The notes below the pieces were generated by a model. That model was not told the origin of the DNA. It saw only the letters and a program-made list of their open reading frames with translations, and searched no databases. A DNA stretch of 64,000 bases from Phaeobacter sp. 22II1-1F12B (GTDB lineage: Bacteria; Pseudomonadota; Alphaproteobacteria; Rhodobacterales; Rhodobacteraceae), in NCBI RefSeq assembly GCF_002210165.1, contig NZ_AQQP01000015.1, positions 52,039-116,038 on the forward strand. Direction: 5' to 3'. The position numbers and the translations under genes are program-made. Shown here piece after piece: positions 36,902 through 46,446 of this stretch. The stretch's first letter is position 1. Each line of letters starts with the position of its first letter.

Positions 36902-37585
36902 TCATTGAGTCAGAGAAGCCAAGTTAATTGAGTTTAGGTGCTCAATAATCCCTATCCGCCCAGGGACTTCTGGTAACATTTCATTTGGTGAGGTTGAGCT
37001 AAATTCGTAAACAAGAAGGTAAACATCATGTTCCTTGGATATAGATATTTCGGAAAGATCAGGGTTAAGGTCGAGACGGCGGGCACCCATAAGCGTTTCC
37101 ATGGTTTCCTGATCAAACTCGACATTTGTGGCGATCCTTAATGGTTCATCGGTGGCTACGATGACTAGAACTCTATAGAGTCCCTCAGGTGCAAGAAAAA
37201 GAGCCTTCAAAAAACAAGATAACGAGAACGAGCCGCAGTTGCTTCTATTGATGTCCGCGACCCATCTTTGAGCACCTTCGACAGGCGTCCCGCTAGAGGT
37301 GATTTGCTCCACTGGCGTGATTATTGCTATGCCGCCTTCAGGAGTCGAAAGAGTGCCAACATCAAAGTAACCAGCAGACTGAAGAGCACCTCGGATAGTC
37401 TCTTCTAATTCAAACAATGTCGTCGTTGCGCCGTACTCTTCAGAAATTTCGACAATACTAAGAGGAATACTTGAAGAAGGTCTCGGCGCTGGAATTGGGA
37501 AAAAGTTCTCATCGGGTACGGCACCGCAAGAAAACAGATGCCCTGTCGTCAATAAGAAACCTGTTACCTTTGCGATTTTTCTCAT
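36902..37585 (-). CDS. Unrecognised putative lipoprotein
   Basis: A 227-residue protein starting MRKIAKVTGFLLTTGHLFSC at 37585, with AAGGA at good spacing. The N-terminus is a signal peptide ending in a lipobox-like LFSC (Cys20); Phe at -2 is unusual. The mature part has a Pro/Ser-rich linker (PIPAPRPSSSIP) and then a mixed alpha/beta domain without motifs I can name (FELEETIRGALQSAGY; GLYRVLVIVATDEP; DVYLLVYEFSS). It follows the membrane-protein gene by 4 bases, so the two are co-translated. AT-rich codon use sets it apart from neighbours. Function unknown; an envelope-anchored partner of the membrane protein is the simplest reading. Confidence 0.7.
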   Translation of the reverse strand: MRKIAKVTGFLLTTGHLFSCGAVPDENFFPIPAPRPSSSIPLSIVEISEEYGATTTLFELEETIRGALQSAGYFDVGTLSTPEGGIAIITPVEQITSSGTPVEGAQRWVADINRSNCGSFSLSCFLKALFLAPEGLYRVLVIVATDEPLRIATNVEFDQETMETLMGARRLDLNPDLSEISISKEHDVYLLVYEFSSTSPNEMLPEVPGRIGIIEHLNSINLASLTQ

Positions 37586-37589
37586 AGCT

Positions 37590-38045
37590 CTATTCCTTTT
37601 GGAAAAACAAAACACCAAGGGCCGCCACCGTGAGCGCTTGCAACGGACCGGTGAACACACTCGCCTGCTCCATTGCAGAAATCCGCGCTTCAACTGTTGG
37701 CGCTACTCCCCTCAGGAACATCAAAACGACCGGCGCAAGTATAACAATATAGAGCACCGCTAGGTAAAAAATTGACAACCATAAAGACAACCTGAAGAAA
37801 GTCCGTCGAACGTGAATTTCGTTAAGCGCATCCGGCAGAAGGGCACCTGCTGCAAAAACACTAATCATCAATGCAAGAGTTGGCAAAAAGTTTGGAAGAG
37901 CCCAACCCCAAGCTCTAGAAGCTTCAGTTCCGTAAGCCCCCATCAATGTTTGAATAGCCATAATAAGGAAAAGAACACCACAGGACGGAAACCAAATGCT
38001 TGCGAGTTTGTATCGAGCGGTCTCAAGACTTATTTTGCTACTCAT
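37590..38045 (-). CDS. Unrecognised four-helix membrane protein
   Basis: A 151-residue protein beginning MSSKISLETARYKLASIWFP. Hydrophobic segments at about residues 17-36, 50-70, 86-110 and 130-147 predict four membrane helices with short loops. The WGWALPNFLPTLALM string between helices 1 and 2 looks conserved in character. The C-terminus ends FFQKE, four bases before the lipoprotein start. No enzymatic motif is visible. The pair is AT-rich and isolated, and could be an envelope stress, transport or defence cassette; there is no evidence to choose. Confidence 0.7.
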   Translation of the reverse strand: MSSKISLETARYKLASIWFPSCGVLFLIMAIQTLMGAYGTEASRAWGWALPNFLPTLALMISVFAAGALLPDALNEIHVRRTFFRLSLWLSIFYLAVLYIVILAPVVLMFLRGVAPTVEARISAMEQASVFTGPLQALTVAALGVLFFQKE

Positions 38046-38515
38046 CGGTTGGTCCTTTGCTTAAAATCTTATTTGTATGAGAAATTTCTGACACCCAAGA
38101 AGTCTGATCGCAAAGGCTTGCCGATTGCAACTAAAAGCTCGGGAATGTCGTGTCGCATGGCCCAAGAGACTGGAATGCGAAACTATTCTCGAAAGTAAAA
38201 AGTTGCGCCTTTAGCCGCCGCAATCTTTGTAAGCGAGAGCGTGCCTCAAAAGAAGTCATTTTTTATAGACATAGCCCTAAACCACCATTATGCAAAAGAT
38301 GTTTGGCAGTTTTAACTCTGCGTCGAGAAACCGGGCAATCGCGGCCGCGCTGCAATTTGGTCAATCACGGCTCGGATCTGACCTCGCCCCGCCAACTCTC
38401 TCTTATCTTGCTCCTTTACCGAACCCCCAAACCAGCTGCCCACTTTACAAATGATCATTTCCTTGGCAGTCGCCGCCGCTGGAAAGGAACGCTGCGTTCC
38501 AGGCTCCTGTCCGAC

Positions 38516-39166
38516 ATGGACTTTGACCCGAACGCCGCCTACCGCTGTGACATGGAAACCAGTTCAAGCGATCCCAGCCGGCACACGCTGGTCGAAGATG
38601 TTCAGGGCCTTGGCCTTGGCATTTTCCTGTGTAGTTTCGGCGTGCATATCCTGACGACGGCGGGGCTTTTGACCGGGCAGACGGCGGGGCTGGCGGTAAT
38701 CATCGCCTATCTTAGCGGTTTTTCCTTTGGCGCGGTGTTCTTCGTGATCAACCTGCCGTTCTACCTGCTGGCCTATCGCAGGCTGGGGCTGGAATTCACC
38801 ATCAAGTCGCTGATCTCGGTGACCATGATGTCGGTGCTGACCGAGGTCATTCCCTTTGGCATTACCATTTCAAGCCTTGACCCGGCGCTGGCGGCGGTCA
38901 CCTTCGGCAGCATGGTAGGGCTGGGGCTGCTCGCCCTGTTCCGCCACAAGGGTTCCATGGGCGGGCTGGGCGTGGTGGCCCTACTCGTGCAGGACACAAC
39001 CGGGTTCAAGGCGGGCTATGTGCAGCTGATCACCGACGGGGTGATCTTTGGCGTCGCCTTCTTCCTGTTCCCGCTGGAAGTGGTGCTTTATTCTCTGCTT
39101 GGCGCGGTGGTTCTGAACCTCGTGATCACCTTCAACCACCGGCGCGACCGCTATATCGCGACATAA
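38516..39166 (+). CDS. YitT-family membrane protein
   Basis: A 216-residue integral membrane protein of the YitT/DUF161 type. It has about five to six helices (first GLGIFLCSFGVHILTTAGLL, with the characteristic TGQTAGLAVIIAYLSG and FFVINLPFYLLAYRRLG following) and ends in a basic FNHRRDRYIAT tail. It lacks the C-terminal DUF2179 domain of longer YitT proteins. The start is uncertain: ATG at 38516 or 38552 (METSSSDPSR), and neither has a strong ribosome site. Function is unknown; transport is inferred from topology. GC content returns to normal here, marking the edge of the islet. Confidence 0.8.
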   Translation: MDFDPNAAYRCDMETSSSDPSRHTLVEDVQGLGLGIFLCSFGVHILTTAGLLTGQTAGLAVIIAYLSGFSFGAVFFVINLPFYLLAYRRLGLEFTIKSLISVTMMSVLTEVIPFGITISSLDPALAAVTFGSMVGLGLLALFRHKGSMGGLGVVALLVQDTTGFKAGYVQLITDGVIFGVAFFLFPLEVVLYSLLGAVVLNLVITFNHRRDRYIAT

Positions 39167-39303
39167 GCGCAATCCGTCACGCAACGCCCTGATCCATCCG
39201 GTTTTGCAGGCCTTTACCGGTCGACATTTTCCCGTGTAGAGACAGGGCAAGGCTGCATTATCGCAGCCGAAGATATCCCCCCTGCCCGATCTCGAGGTCG
39301 CCC

Positions 39304-39639
39304 ATGCCGATGCACTATGTCTATCTGATTTTTGCCGTTCTCGCTGAAACGGTCGGCACCTCGGCATTGCAGGCGAGCCAGCAGTTCACCCGGTTCTGGC
39401 CCTCGCTGATCGTTGTCGTCAGTTATGCGATCTCGTTCTTTCTGCTGTCGATGACGCTCAAGGTCATGCCGGTTGGCGTGGTCTATGCGATCTGGTCGGG
39501 ACTGGGGATCATGTTCATCGCGATCATCGGCTGGGTGCTGTTCCGGCAATCGCTGGACCTGCCTGCGGTGATCGGACTTTGCATGATCATCGGCGGGATT
39601 TGCATCATACAGCTGTTTTCCTCCTCAACCACGCATTAG
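39304..39639 (+). CDS. Small multidrug resistance (SMR) family transporter
   Basis: A 111-residue, four-helix membrane protein. The essential proton/substrate-coupling Glu is Glu15 in LAETVGTSALQASQQF, matching Glu14 of EmrE. The MPVGVVYAIWSGLGI stretch of helix 3 and the C-terminal GGICIIQLFS helix are typical of the EmrE/QacE branch. It probably exports cationic drugs or quaternary compounds by proton exchange as an antiparallel dimer. The ATG at 39304 has GAGG six bases upstream. It is followed by typA on the same strand 61 bases later. Confidence 0.88.
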   Translation: MPMHYVYLIFAVLAETVGTSALQASQQFTRFWPSLIVVVSYAISFFLLSMTLKVMPVGVVYAIWSGLGIMFIAIIGWVLFRQSLDLPAVIGLCMIIGGICIIQLFSSSTTH

Positions 39640-39700
39640 GGCCTAGCCTTCTGCGGTGCGGCGCGGTATGGCGCGCCAACTCCGAAAAAAGGTATAACTC

Positions 39701-41518
39701 ATGGACCTGCGCAATATTGCGATCATCGCCCACGTCGACCACGGCAAGACGACGCTGGTGGATGAGCTTCTGAAACAATCCGGTACCTACCGGGAAAACC
39801 AGGCGACGACCGAACGGGCGATGGACAGCAATGACCTCGAACGCGAACGGGGCATCACCATCCTTGCCAAGGCGACCTCGGTCGAATGGAAGGGCACGCG
39901 GATCAATATCGTCGACACCCCCGGCCACGCCGATTTCGGCGGCGAGGTCGAGCGTATCCTGTCAATGGTCGATGGTGTGGTGCTGCTAGTGGACGCGGCC
40001 GAAGGCCCGATGCCGCAGACCAAGTTCGTGACCTCCAAGGCGCTGGCGCTGGGGCTGAAGCCCATCGTGGTGCTGAACAAGGTCGACAAGCCCGATGCCG
40101 AGCCTGACCGGGCGCTGGACGAATGTTTCGACCTTTTCGCGAACCTTGGCGCCGATGACGAGCAGCTCGACTTTCCGGCGATGTACGCCTCGGGCCGGTC
40201 CGGCTGGGCCGATATGGAGCTGGATGGGCCGCGCAAGGATCTCTCGGCGCTGTTCGACCTGATCGTGAGCCATGTGGAGCCGCCGAAACAGATCGAAAAG
40301 AAGGACGAACCCTTCCGCATGCTCGCTGTGACGCTGGGCAGCGACCCGTTCCTTGGTCGTATTTTGACGGGCCGTGTCGAATCCGGCACGCTGAAAACCG
40401 GCGAAACCGTCAAGGCGCTGTCGCGGGACGGCACCCAGATCGAAAGCTTCCGCGCGACCAAGATCATGGCCTTCCGCGGGTTGAGCCAGCAGCCGATCGA
40501 TGTGGCCGAGGCCGGCGATATCGTGAGTCTTGCCGGGATGGCCAAGGCCACCGTGGCCGACACGATCTGCGCGCCTCAGGTGGAAGAAGCGATCCCGGCC
40601 CAGCCGATCGATCCGCCGACAATCACCGTCACCTTTGGTATCAACGACAGCCCGCTGGCGGGCCGCGACGGCAAGAAGGTGCAGTCGCGCGTGATCCGCG
40701 AACGACTGTTCAAGGAAGCGGAGTCCAACGTCGCGATCAAGATTGCCGACACGCCGGGCGGCGAAGCCTTTGAGGTGTCGGGCCGGGGCGAATTGCAGAT
40801 GGGCGTTCTGATCGAGAACATGCGCCGCGAAGGGTTCGAACTGTCGATCTCGCGTCCGCAGGTGATCCTGCGCGAAGAGGATGGCAAGCGGGTCGAACCC
40901 ATCGAGGAAGTCACCATCGACGTGGATGACGAATATTCCGGCGCGGTCATCGAAAAGATCACCGGCACCCGCAAGGGCGAGCTGGTCGAGATGAAACCCG
41001 CCGGTGCGGGCAAGACCCGGATCATCGCCCATGTGCCTTCGCGCGGGCTGATCGGCTATCACGGCGAATTCCTGACCGACACGCGCGGCACGGGCGTTCT
41101 GAACCGGGTGTTCCACACCTGGGCGCCGCACAAGGGCCCGATCCCGGGACGGCGCGCGGGCGTGCTGATCTCCATGGAGAACGGCCAGTCGGTTGCCTAT
41201 GCGCTCTGGAACCTCGAAGAGCGCGGCAAGATGTTCATCGGCGCGCAGGCGGATGTCTATACCGGCATGATCATCGGCGAGCATAGCCGCGACAACGACC
41301 TGGAAGTGAACCCGCTCAAGGGCAAGAAGCTGACCAACGTGCGTGCCTCGGGCACGGACGAAGCGGTGCGCCTGACCACGCCGGTCACGCTGTCGCTGGA
41401 AGAGGCGATTGCCTATATCGACGACGATGAGCTGGTGGAAGTGACGCCGAATTCGATCCGGCTGCGCAAGCGGTTCCTCGATCCGCATGAGCGCAAGCGG
41501 GCCGCCAAGAGCGCCTGA
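39701..41518 (+). CDS. typA: Ribosome-associated GTPase TypA/BipA
   Basis: A translational GTPase of the EF-G family acting in 50S assembly and stress adaptation. The 605-residue product shows G1 [19 protein letters not shown] (about residues 10-28), the switch RGITI, G3 [11 protein letters not shown], and G4 [12 protein letters not shown]. The beta barrel domain and the family-specific C-terminal region follow ([15 protein letters not shown] type block, then [18 protein letters not shown]). It is transcribed in line with the SMR gene and closed by a strong terminator. Confidence 0.96.
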   Translation: MDLRNIAIIAHVDHGKTTLVDELLKQSGTYRENQATTERAMDSNDLERERGITILAKATSVEWKGTRINIVDTPGHADFGGEVERILSMVDGVVLLVDAAEGPMPQTKFVTSKALALGLKPIVVLNKVDKPDAEPDRALDECFDLFANLGADDEQLDFPAMYASGRSGWADMELDGPRKDLSALFDLIVSHVEPPKQIEKKDEPFRMLAVTLGSDPFLGRILTGRVESGTLKTGETVKALSRDGTQIESFRATKIMAFRGLSQQPIDVAEAGDIVSLAGMAKATVADTICAPQVEEAIPAQPIDPPTITVTFGINDSPLAGRDGKKVQSRVIRERLFKEAESNVAIKIADTPGGEAFEVSGRGELQMGVLIENMRREGFELSISRPQVILREEDGKRVEPIEEVTIDVDDEYSGAVIEKITGTRKGELVEMKPAGAGKTRIIAHVPSRGLIGYHGEFLTDTRGTGVLNRVFHTWAPHKGPIPGRRAGVLISMENGQSVAYALWNLEERGKMFIGAQADVYTGMIIGEHSRDNDLEVNPLKGKKLTNVRASGTDEAVRLTTPVTLSLEEAIAYIDDDELVEVTPNSIRLRKRFLDPHERKRAAKSA

Positions 41519-41542
41519 TCGCCTTCAGTGGCTTAGAGTTTG

Positions 41543-41571
41543 CGGCGTCCCAGTTGGGGCGCCGTTTTTTT
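41543..41571 (+). terminator. typA terminator
   Basis: CGGCGTCCC (41543-41551), loop AGTT, GGGGCGCCG (41556-41564) with one G-U pair, followed by seven T. It lies 25 bases after the typA stop. Confidence 0.93.
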
Positions 41572-41596
41572 GTTGCTTCGGGCCAGCTATTTTTTT

Positions 41597-41652
41597 TGGC
41601 CCTTCGGGCCGGGCCTCCGGCGGGGATATTTTTAGACCCAAAGAAGCAGGGG
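41597..41652 (-). repeat. Dispersed intergenic repeat, copy A
   Basis: Contains the shared core CGGGGATATTTTT...CCCAAAGAAG, reverse orientation relative to copies B and C, with the GC-rich hairpin ggcccttcgggcc ahead of it. It lies 78 bases past the typA stop. Copies B (50799), C (58292) and D (59977) share the core. Confidence 0.8.
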
Positions 41653-42040
41653 ATGTGCTTTTTGATGAGGTGGCGGTTTTACGAGGGGCCGGGAGATAGA
41701 CGGGGCTGCGCAATGTGAGACAGGTGCCGAAAGCGATTGGAGTGGCCCATCCTGGCCAAGTGTCAGTTGGTCCCTGAGCGGTCGCATCCAAAAGCCTTCG
41801 AAGACGACGCAGGGGATTACCTCTTGCCAGGTTTTGAGCCTAGGCGTGGAATGGGCATGGACGTTCCGGCTTGTCGGCACCGCAAGGCAATATTCGACAA
41901 GGGTGATACCCCGGCTGGCTAGGATGACCAGCCAGCGCGCCTTGATCGGCTATTTCGGATGGCCGACCAAGGCCCTGTCATGAAGACATTGAAAGCAATG
42001 CGTAGGGGAACAGGCGCGTGACGCGCCATGTTCATGGAGG
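41653..42040. other. Intergenic stretch without a supportable gene
   Basis: Between repeat copy A and the DUF1330 stop there are about 390 bases. Short overlapping frames exist on both strands, but none has a credible ribosome site or familiar residues. A small inverted repeat, GGCTGG/CCAGCC, lies near 41930. A decayed gene or an untranslated RNA cannot be excluded. Confidence 0.5.
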
Positions 42041-42328
42041 TTACTCGCTGGTTTCGACGACCAGCAGCTCGCGTTCCGAGGCGCCTTTGGCGTGGCTTAA
42101 CGCCTCTTGATACTCGGGCGAGTTGTAGCAGTCGACGGCGGCTTCGACGCTGGGAAAGCGGGCCACGACGTTGCGGGGGCGGTCCTTGCCTTCGAGCTGG
42201 ACGTATTTGCCGCCGCGCGCGATGAAGCTGCCGCCATGGGCGGCGATCGCCGGGCCGGCCAGTTTCGCGTATTTGCCATAGGCCTCTTCGTCGGTGACGG
42301 TGACATGGGCAATCCAGAGTGCGGGCAT
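42041..42328 (-). CDS. DUF1330 domain protein
   Basis: A 95-residue dimeric alpha-beta barrel (ferredoxin-like) protein beginning MPALWIAHVTVTDEEAYGKYAKLA, with the DUF1330 pattern GGSFIARGGKY and VARFPSVEAAVDCYNSPEYQEA. The ATG at 42328 follows AAGGAT. It lies 4 bases after the alaS stop and so should be translated from the alaS mRNA. Biochemical role unknown; NIPSNAP-like and monooxygenase-like relatives are known, but no catalytic residue can be assigned. Confidence 0.88.
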   Translation of the reverse strand: MPALWIAHVTVTDEEAYGKYAKLAGPAIAAHGGSFIARGGKYVQLEGKDRPRNVVARFPSVEAAVDCYNSPEYQEALSHAKGASERELLVVETSE

Positions 42329-42332
42329 GTTC

Positions 42333-44993
42333 TTATCCTTCCAGAACGGTTTCTGCGGCCTTGATCGCGGCCTCGGCGTTTTCGGCGCTGGCACCGCCTC
42401 CCTGCGCCATGTCGGGACGGCCACCGCCGCCCTTGCCGCCCAGTTCAGCCACAGCGGCGCGAACGATGTCGACGGCCGAGACCTTGCCGGTCAGATCGTC
42501 GGTCACCCCGGCCGCGACGGCCGCCTTGCCGCCGGTATCGGCAATCAGCAGGACCACGCCCGATCCGATGCGGGTCTTGTGTTCGTCGATCAGCGCGGGG
42601 AGATCCTTGCCGGAGATGCCTGAGAGCACCTGGCCGTGGAAATTGGTACCGTTGATCTGACGGATCTCGGTGGTTTCGCCCTGCCCCGGCCCGCCGGCCA
42701 TGGCCAGTTCGCGGCGCAGCTGCGCGACCTCGTTGGCAAGCGCCTTGCGGTCGTCGAGTAGTGCCTTGACCCGGGCGGGCGCATCGACGGGCTGGCTTTT
42801 CAGGGCGAGCGCGACTTCGTTCAGGCGCATGTCTTGTGCGCGCAGGTAATCCATCGCGGGCTGACCGGTCAGGGCCTCGATCCGGCGCACCCCGGCGCTG
42901 GAGGCGCTGTCACCAAGCAGCACGAAAGCCCCGATGTCGCCGGTGCTTTTCACATGGGTGCCACCGCAAAGCTCGATCGAATAGGTATTGCCGTTGGCGC
43001 CCTTGCCAGTATCGGCCATGCCCATCGACACGACGCGGACCTCGTCGCCGTATTTCTCGCCGAACAGCGCCTGTGCGCCGATGGCGCGGGCGTCGTCGGG
43101 CGTCATGATGCGGGTCACCACCGGCGTGTTTTGGCGGATGAACCGGTTCACGTCCCTTTCGACCTGCGTGATTTTTTCGGGGCTCAGCGCCTTGGCGTGG
43201 CTGAAGTCGAAACGCAGGCGATCCTCGGCGTTGAGCGAGCCACGCTGGGCCACATGCGCCCCGAGCGCTTCGCGCAGCGCCTCGTGCAGCAGGTGCGTGG
43301 CCGAGTGATTGGCGCGGATCGCGGTGCGGCGGGTGTGATCGACCTCGAGCATGGCAGCCTGCGCCTTGGAGATCTCACCCTCGACCACTTTCGCGAAATG
43401 GATGAAGACACCGGCGGATTTGCGGGTATCGGTCACTTCGGCAACACCGGTTTCGGTGCGGATCACACCGGTATCGCCAACCTGACCACCGGATTCGGCG
43501 TAGAACGGCGTCTGATTCAGGGCAATCTGGACATCGGTCCCCTTGGCGGCCTTGTCGGCCAAGGCGCCATCCACCACCAGCGCGGCGATCTGGCCCTCGG
43601 CGGTTTCCGTGTCATAGCCCAGGAAATCGGTCGCGCCCTGTTCATCGGCCACGTCGAACCAGACTGCCAGATCGGCAGCCTCGCCAGTTCCGGACCATGC
43701 GGCGCGGGCCTGTGCCTTTTGCGCGGCCATCGCGGTGTCAAAGCCTTCGGTATCAACCGAGAGATTCTTTTCGCGCAGCGCGTCCTGTGTCAGGTCGAGC
43801 GGGAAGCCGTAGGTGTCATAGAGCTTGAACGCGGCCTCACCGGGCAGCGCGTCGCCTTCGCCAAGGCCGCTGATTTCATCGTCGAGCAGTTTGAGGCCCC
43901 GTTCCAGCGTCTGCTTGAACCGGGTCTCTTCGAGTTTCAGCGTTTCCTCGATCAGCGGCTGGGCGCGGCCAAGCTCGGGATAGGCGGCACCCATCTGGTG
44001 GACCAGCGCAGGCACCAGACGGTGCATCAGCGGATCCTTGGCGCCCAGCAGGTGAGCATGGCGCATGGCGCGGCGCATGATCCGGCGCAGCACGTAGCCG
44101 CGGCCGTCATTGCTTGGCATGACGCCATCGGCCAGCAGGAAGGAGGTCGAGCGCAGGTGGTCGGCGATAACCCGGTGATGGGTCGCGCCGGGGCCGTCCG
44201 GGTCTGTGCTGGTCGCGTTTGCGCTGGCCTCGATCAGATAGCGCATCAGGTCGGTAGCGTAGTTGTCGTTGGTGCCCTGCAAAAGCGCCGCGACCCGTTC
44301 GATGCCCATGCCGGTGTCGATGCTCTGCGCTTCGAGTTCGCGACGGGTGCCGTCCTCGAACTGCTCGTATTGCATGAAAACGAGGTTCCAGATCTCGACG
44401 AAACGGTCGCCGTCTTCCTCGGGCGAACCGGGAGGGCCACCCCAGATGTGATCGCCGTGGTCGTAGAAGATTTCCGAACAGGGACCGCAGGGGCCGGTCG
44501 GACCCATCATCCAGAAATTGTCGTTGGTGGCGATGCGGATGATGCGCTCGTCCGGCAGGCCCGCGACTTTCTTCCAGAGGTCGGCAGCCTCGTCATCGGT
44601 GTGATAGACAGTGACCAGCAGCTTGTCCTTGTTGATGCCTAGTTCCTTGGTCACCATTTCCCAGGCAAAGGGGATCGCCTGTTCCTTGAAGTAGTCGCCA
44701 AAGGAGAAATTCCCCATCATCTCGAAAAAGGTGTGGTGACGCGCGGTATAGCCGACATTGTCGAGGTCATTGTGCTTGCCGCCGGCGCGGACGCATTTCT
44801 GCGCCGTGGTCGCGCGGGTATAGTCGCGGGTTTCGACCCCGGTGAACAGGTTCTTGAACTGCACCATGCCCGAGTTCGCGAACATCAGCGTCGGGTCGTT
44901 GCGCGGCACCAGCGGGCTGCTATCGACGACCTCGTGGCCGTTCTTGGCGAAATAGCTTAAAAAGGAGGATCGGATATCGTTCAGCGTGCGCAT
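42333..44993 (-). CDS. alaS: Alanine--tRNA ligase
   Basis: A class II synthetase charging tRNA-Ala, with editing. The 886-residue product begins [21 protein letters not shown]. It shows the aminoacylation core ([36 protein letters not shown]), the G3.U70-recognition region, and the editing domain with zinc ligands in [12 protein letters not shown] and the CGGTHV block. The C-Ala domain ends with [10 protein letters not shown], the glycine-rich tail. It lies between recA and DUF1330 on the same strand, 184 bases after recA. Confidence 0.97.
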   Translation of the reverse strand: MRTLNDIRSSFLSYFAKNGHEVVDSSPLVPRNDPTLMFANSGMVQFKNLFTGVETRDYTRATTAQKCVRAGGKHNDLDNVGYTARHHTFFEMMGNFSFGDYFKEQAIPFAWEMVTKELGINKDKLLVTVYHTDDEAADLWKKVAGLPDERIIRIATNDNFWMMGPTGPCGPCSEIFYDHGDHIWGGPPGSPEEDGDRFVEIWNLVFMQYEQFEDGTRRELEAQSIDTGMGIERVAALLQGTNDNYATDLMRYLIEASANATSTDPDGPGATHHRVIADHLRSTSFLLADGVMPSNDGRGYVLRRIMRRAMRHAHLLGAKDPLMHRLVPALVHQMGAAYPELGRAQPLIEETLKLEETRFKQTLERGLKLLDDEISGLGEGDALPGEAAFKLYDTYGFPLDLTQDALREKNLSVDTEGFDTAMAAQKAQARAAWSGTGEAADLAVWFDVADEQGATDFLGYDTETAEGQIAALVVDGALADKAAKGTDVQIALNQTPFYAESGGQVGDTGVIRTETGVAEVTDTRKSAGVFIHFAKVVEGEISKAQAAMLEVDHTRRTAIRANHSATHLLHEALREALGAHVAQRGSLNAEDRLRFDFSHAKALSPEKITQVERDVNRFIRQNTPVVTRIMTPDDARAIGAQALFGEKYGDEVRVVSMGMADTGKGANGNTYSIELCGGTHVKSTGDIGAFVLLGDSASSAGVRRIEALTGQPAMDYLRAQDMRLNEVALALKSQPVDAPARVKALLDDRKALANEVAQLRRELAMAGGPGQGETTEIRQINGTNFHGQVLSGISGKDLPALIDEHKTRIGSGVVLLIADTGGKAAVAAGVTDDLTGKVSAVDIVRAAVAELGGKGGGGRPDMAQGGGASAENAEAAIKAAETVLEG

Positions 44994-45073
44994 ATGGATC
45001 GGGCCTTTGGTCGGGTTTGCGACGGTTTAGCCGCCCCTTTCCCCACTGTCCACAGGGCGCACGCCCTGAACGA

Positions 45074-45102
45074 AACAGGGCAGGCCCGATGACCTGCCCC
45101 GT
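45074..45102 (-). terminator. recA hairpin terminator
   Basis: On the minus strand GGGCAGG and CCTGCCC (plus 45078-45084 and 45093-45099) form a stem extended by AAC/GTT pairs across one mismatch. The following T run is short (TGTTT). It lies about 80 bases past the recA stop. Confidence 0.5.
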
Positions 45103-45177
45103 TCCGGATATTCTCGGCTCCCCTACGTCAGGAACCGGGGGCTTTCTGCAGTGCCCGTCTGCACCCTTGTATGGGGG

Positions 45178-46254
45178 TCAGGCTTCAAGGATATCCTCGT
45201 CATCCCCACCGCCTTCGCGCCCCTTCATGTCGAATTCCAACCCGTGCGAGGCACGGACCTTATCCTCGATTTCAAGCGCGATCTGGGGATTGTCGCGCAG
45301 GAACTGCTTGGCGTTCTCACGCCCCTGCCCGATCCGTTCATCGCCATAGCTGAACCAGGCACCGGACTTGTTGACCACGCCCGCGATCACGCCAAGATCA
45401 AGCAGCTCACCCATTTTCGAGATGCCTTCACCGTAGATGATATCGAATTCCACCTGCTTGAACGGCGGCGCGACCTTGTTCTTGACGATCTTGACGCGGG
45501 TGGCGTTGCCGATCACTTCGTCGCGGTCCTTGACGGTGCCGATGCGGCGAATGTCGAGGCGGACCGAGGAATAGAATTTCAGCGCGTTGCCGCCGGTCGT
45601 GGTTTCGGGCGAGCCGAACATGACGCCGATTTTCATCCGGATCTGGTTGATAAAGATTACCATGCAGTTCGAGCGGCTGATCGAACCGGTCAGCTTGCGC
45701 ATTGCCTGGCTCATCAGGCGGGCCTGCACACCGACGCTCGAATCGCCCATGTCGCCTTCGAGTTCCGATTTCGGGGTCAGCGCGGCAACCGAATCGACGA
45801 TAACCATGTTGACCGCGCCCGAGCGCACCAGCGTATCGGTTATTTCCAGCGCCTGTTCACCGGTATCGGGCTGCGAGATCAGCAGCTCATCGATATCGAC
45901 ACCCAGCTTGCGGGCATATTGCGGGTCGAGCGCGTGCTCCGCATCGACAAAGGCACAGATCCCGCCGCGTTTCTGCTGTTCGGCGACGCAATGCAGGGTC
46001 AGCGTGGTTTTACCCGAACTTTCAGGGCCGTAGATCTCGATAATCCGGCCCATCGGCAGGCCGCCGATCCCCAGCGCGATATCAAGACCCAGCGAGCCGG
46101 TCGAGCTGGCCTCGATTTCCTGCACCGCACCCTCGGCGCCGAGCTTCATGATCGATCCCTTGCCGAACTGACGTTCGATCTGGGCCAAAGCGCTGTCGAG
46201 TGCCTTTTGCTTGTCTGCGCTCTTCTTGTTGTCCATTGATAAAAGGTCCGCCAT
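45178..46254 (-). CDS. recA: Recombinase RecA
   Basis: It forms filaments on single-stranded DNA, drives homologous pairing and triggers LexA self-cleavage. In GTA systems it also integrates the received DNA. The 358-residue product begins [20 protein letters not shown]. Walker A is GPESSGKTT (about residue 80), Walker B the VIVDSVAAL segment, then loop L2 near [17 protein letters not shown], and an acidic C-terminal tail ends in [10 protein letters not shown]. The start at 46254 is by homology; MDNKK at 46236 is an alternative. It has an SOS box at its promoter. Confidence 0.97.
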   Translation of the reverse strand: MADLLSMDNKKSADKQKALDSALAQIERQFGKGSIMKLGAEGAVQEIEASSTGSLGLDIALGIGGLPMGRIIEIYGPESSGKTTLTLHCVAEQQKRGGICAFVDAEHALDPQYARKLGVDIDELLISQPDTGEQALEITDTLVRSGAVNMVIVDSVAALTPKSELEGDMGDSSVGVQARLMSQAMRKLTGSISRSNCMVIFINQIRMKIGVMFGSPETTTGGNALKFYSSVRLDIRRIGTVKDRDEVIGNATRVKIVKNKVAPPFKQVEFDIIYGEGISKMGELLDLGVIAGVVNKSGAWFSYGDERIGQGRENAKQFLRDNPQIALEIEDKVRASHGLEFDMKGREGGGDDEDILEA

Positions 46255-46309
46255 TTCCTGTTCCCTTATCTTATTGTCACACCCTGTCCCGGGCGGCAAT
46301 CGCTGCTTT

Positions 46310-46353
46310 GTTCACCTCTTGTTCCAGTTAGGACCAAAACAGGAACATTGCAA
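46310..46353 (-). promoter_or_regulatory. recA promoter with SOS (LexA) box
   Basis: On the minus strand TTGCAA (plus 46348-46353), a 17-base spacer and TAACTG (46325-46330) form the promoter. GTTCACCTCTTGTTC (plus 46310-46324) directly after the -10 is a perfect GTTC-N7-GTTC box, where LexA would cover the transcription start. The region is divergent with the sulfotransferase-like gene at 46447, which might also respond. Confidence 0.88.
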
Positions 46354-46446
46354 ATAAAATTTTCTAATCCCTTTTTTGGGCGAGGAAGGTTAAAGAGTTG
46401 TTTACTGCGGGAAAGTGCCGGCGGGATTGAAGGGAAAGATTGGTAA

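Larger units (their letters stand above)
36680..38450. other. AT-rich islet between icd and the YitT gene
   Basis: Base composition changes visibly here: two sampled 60-base lines (37381 and 37921) have 28 and 25 G or C, against 38 in a typical core line (40081). The islet holds two minus-strand genes (36902-38045). About 220 bases of empty DNA with hairpins lie on the icd side, and about 470 bases (38046-38515) without a supportable gene lie on the other. No integrase, transposase, tRNA or flanking direct repeat was found, so transfer is inferred only from composition and the lack of familiar genes. Confidence 0.65.

Noticed and set aside
38150..38515. N-terminal extension of the YitT protein into the islet
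   Set aside because: The added residues are basic and low in hydrophobic pattern, the DNA is AT-rich islet sequence, and family homology starts near METSSSDPSR.
39986..41488. 500-codon minus-strand frame opposite typA
   Set aside because: All GTPase motifs are on the plus strand; the antisense product has no recognisable domain.
42834..44642. Long plus-strand frame (602 codons) inside alaS
   Set aside because: Antisense to well-supported alaS motifs, low-complexity composition and no ribosome site, so it is a codon-bias shadow.
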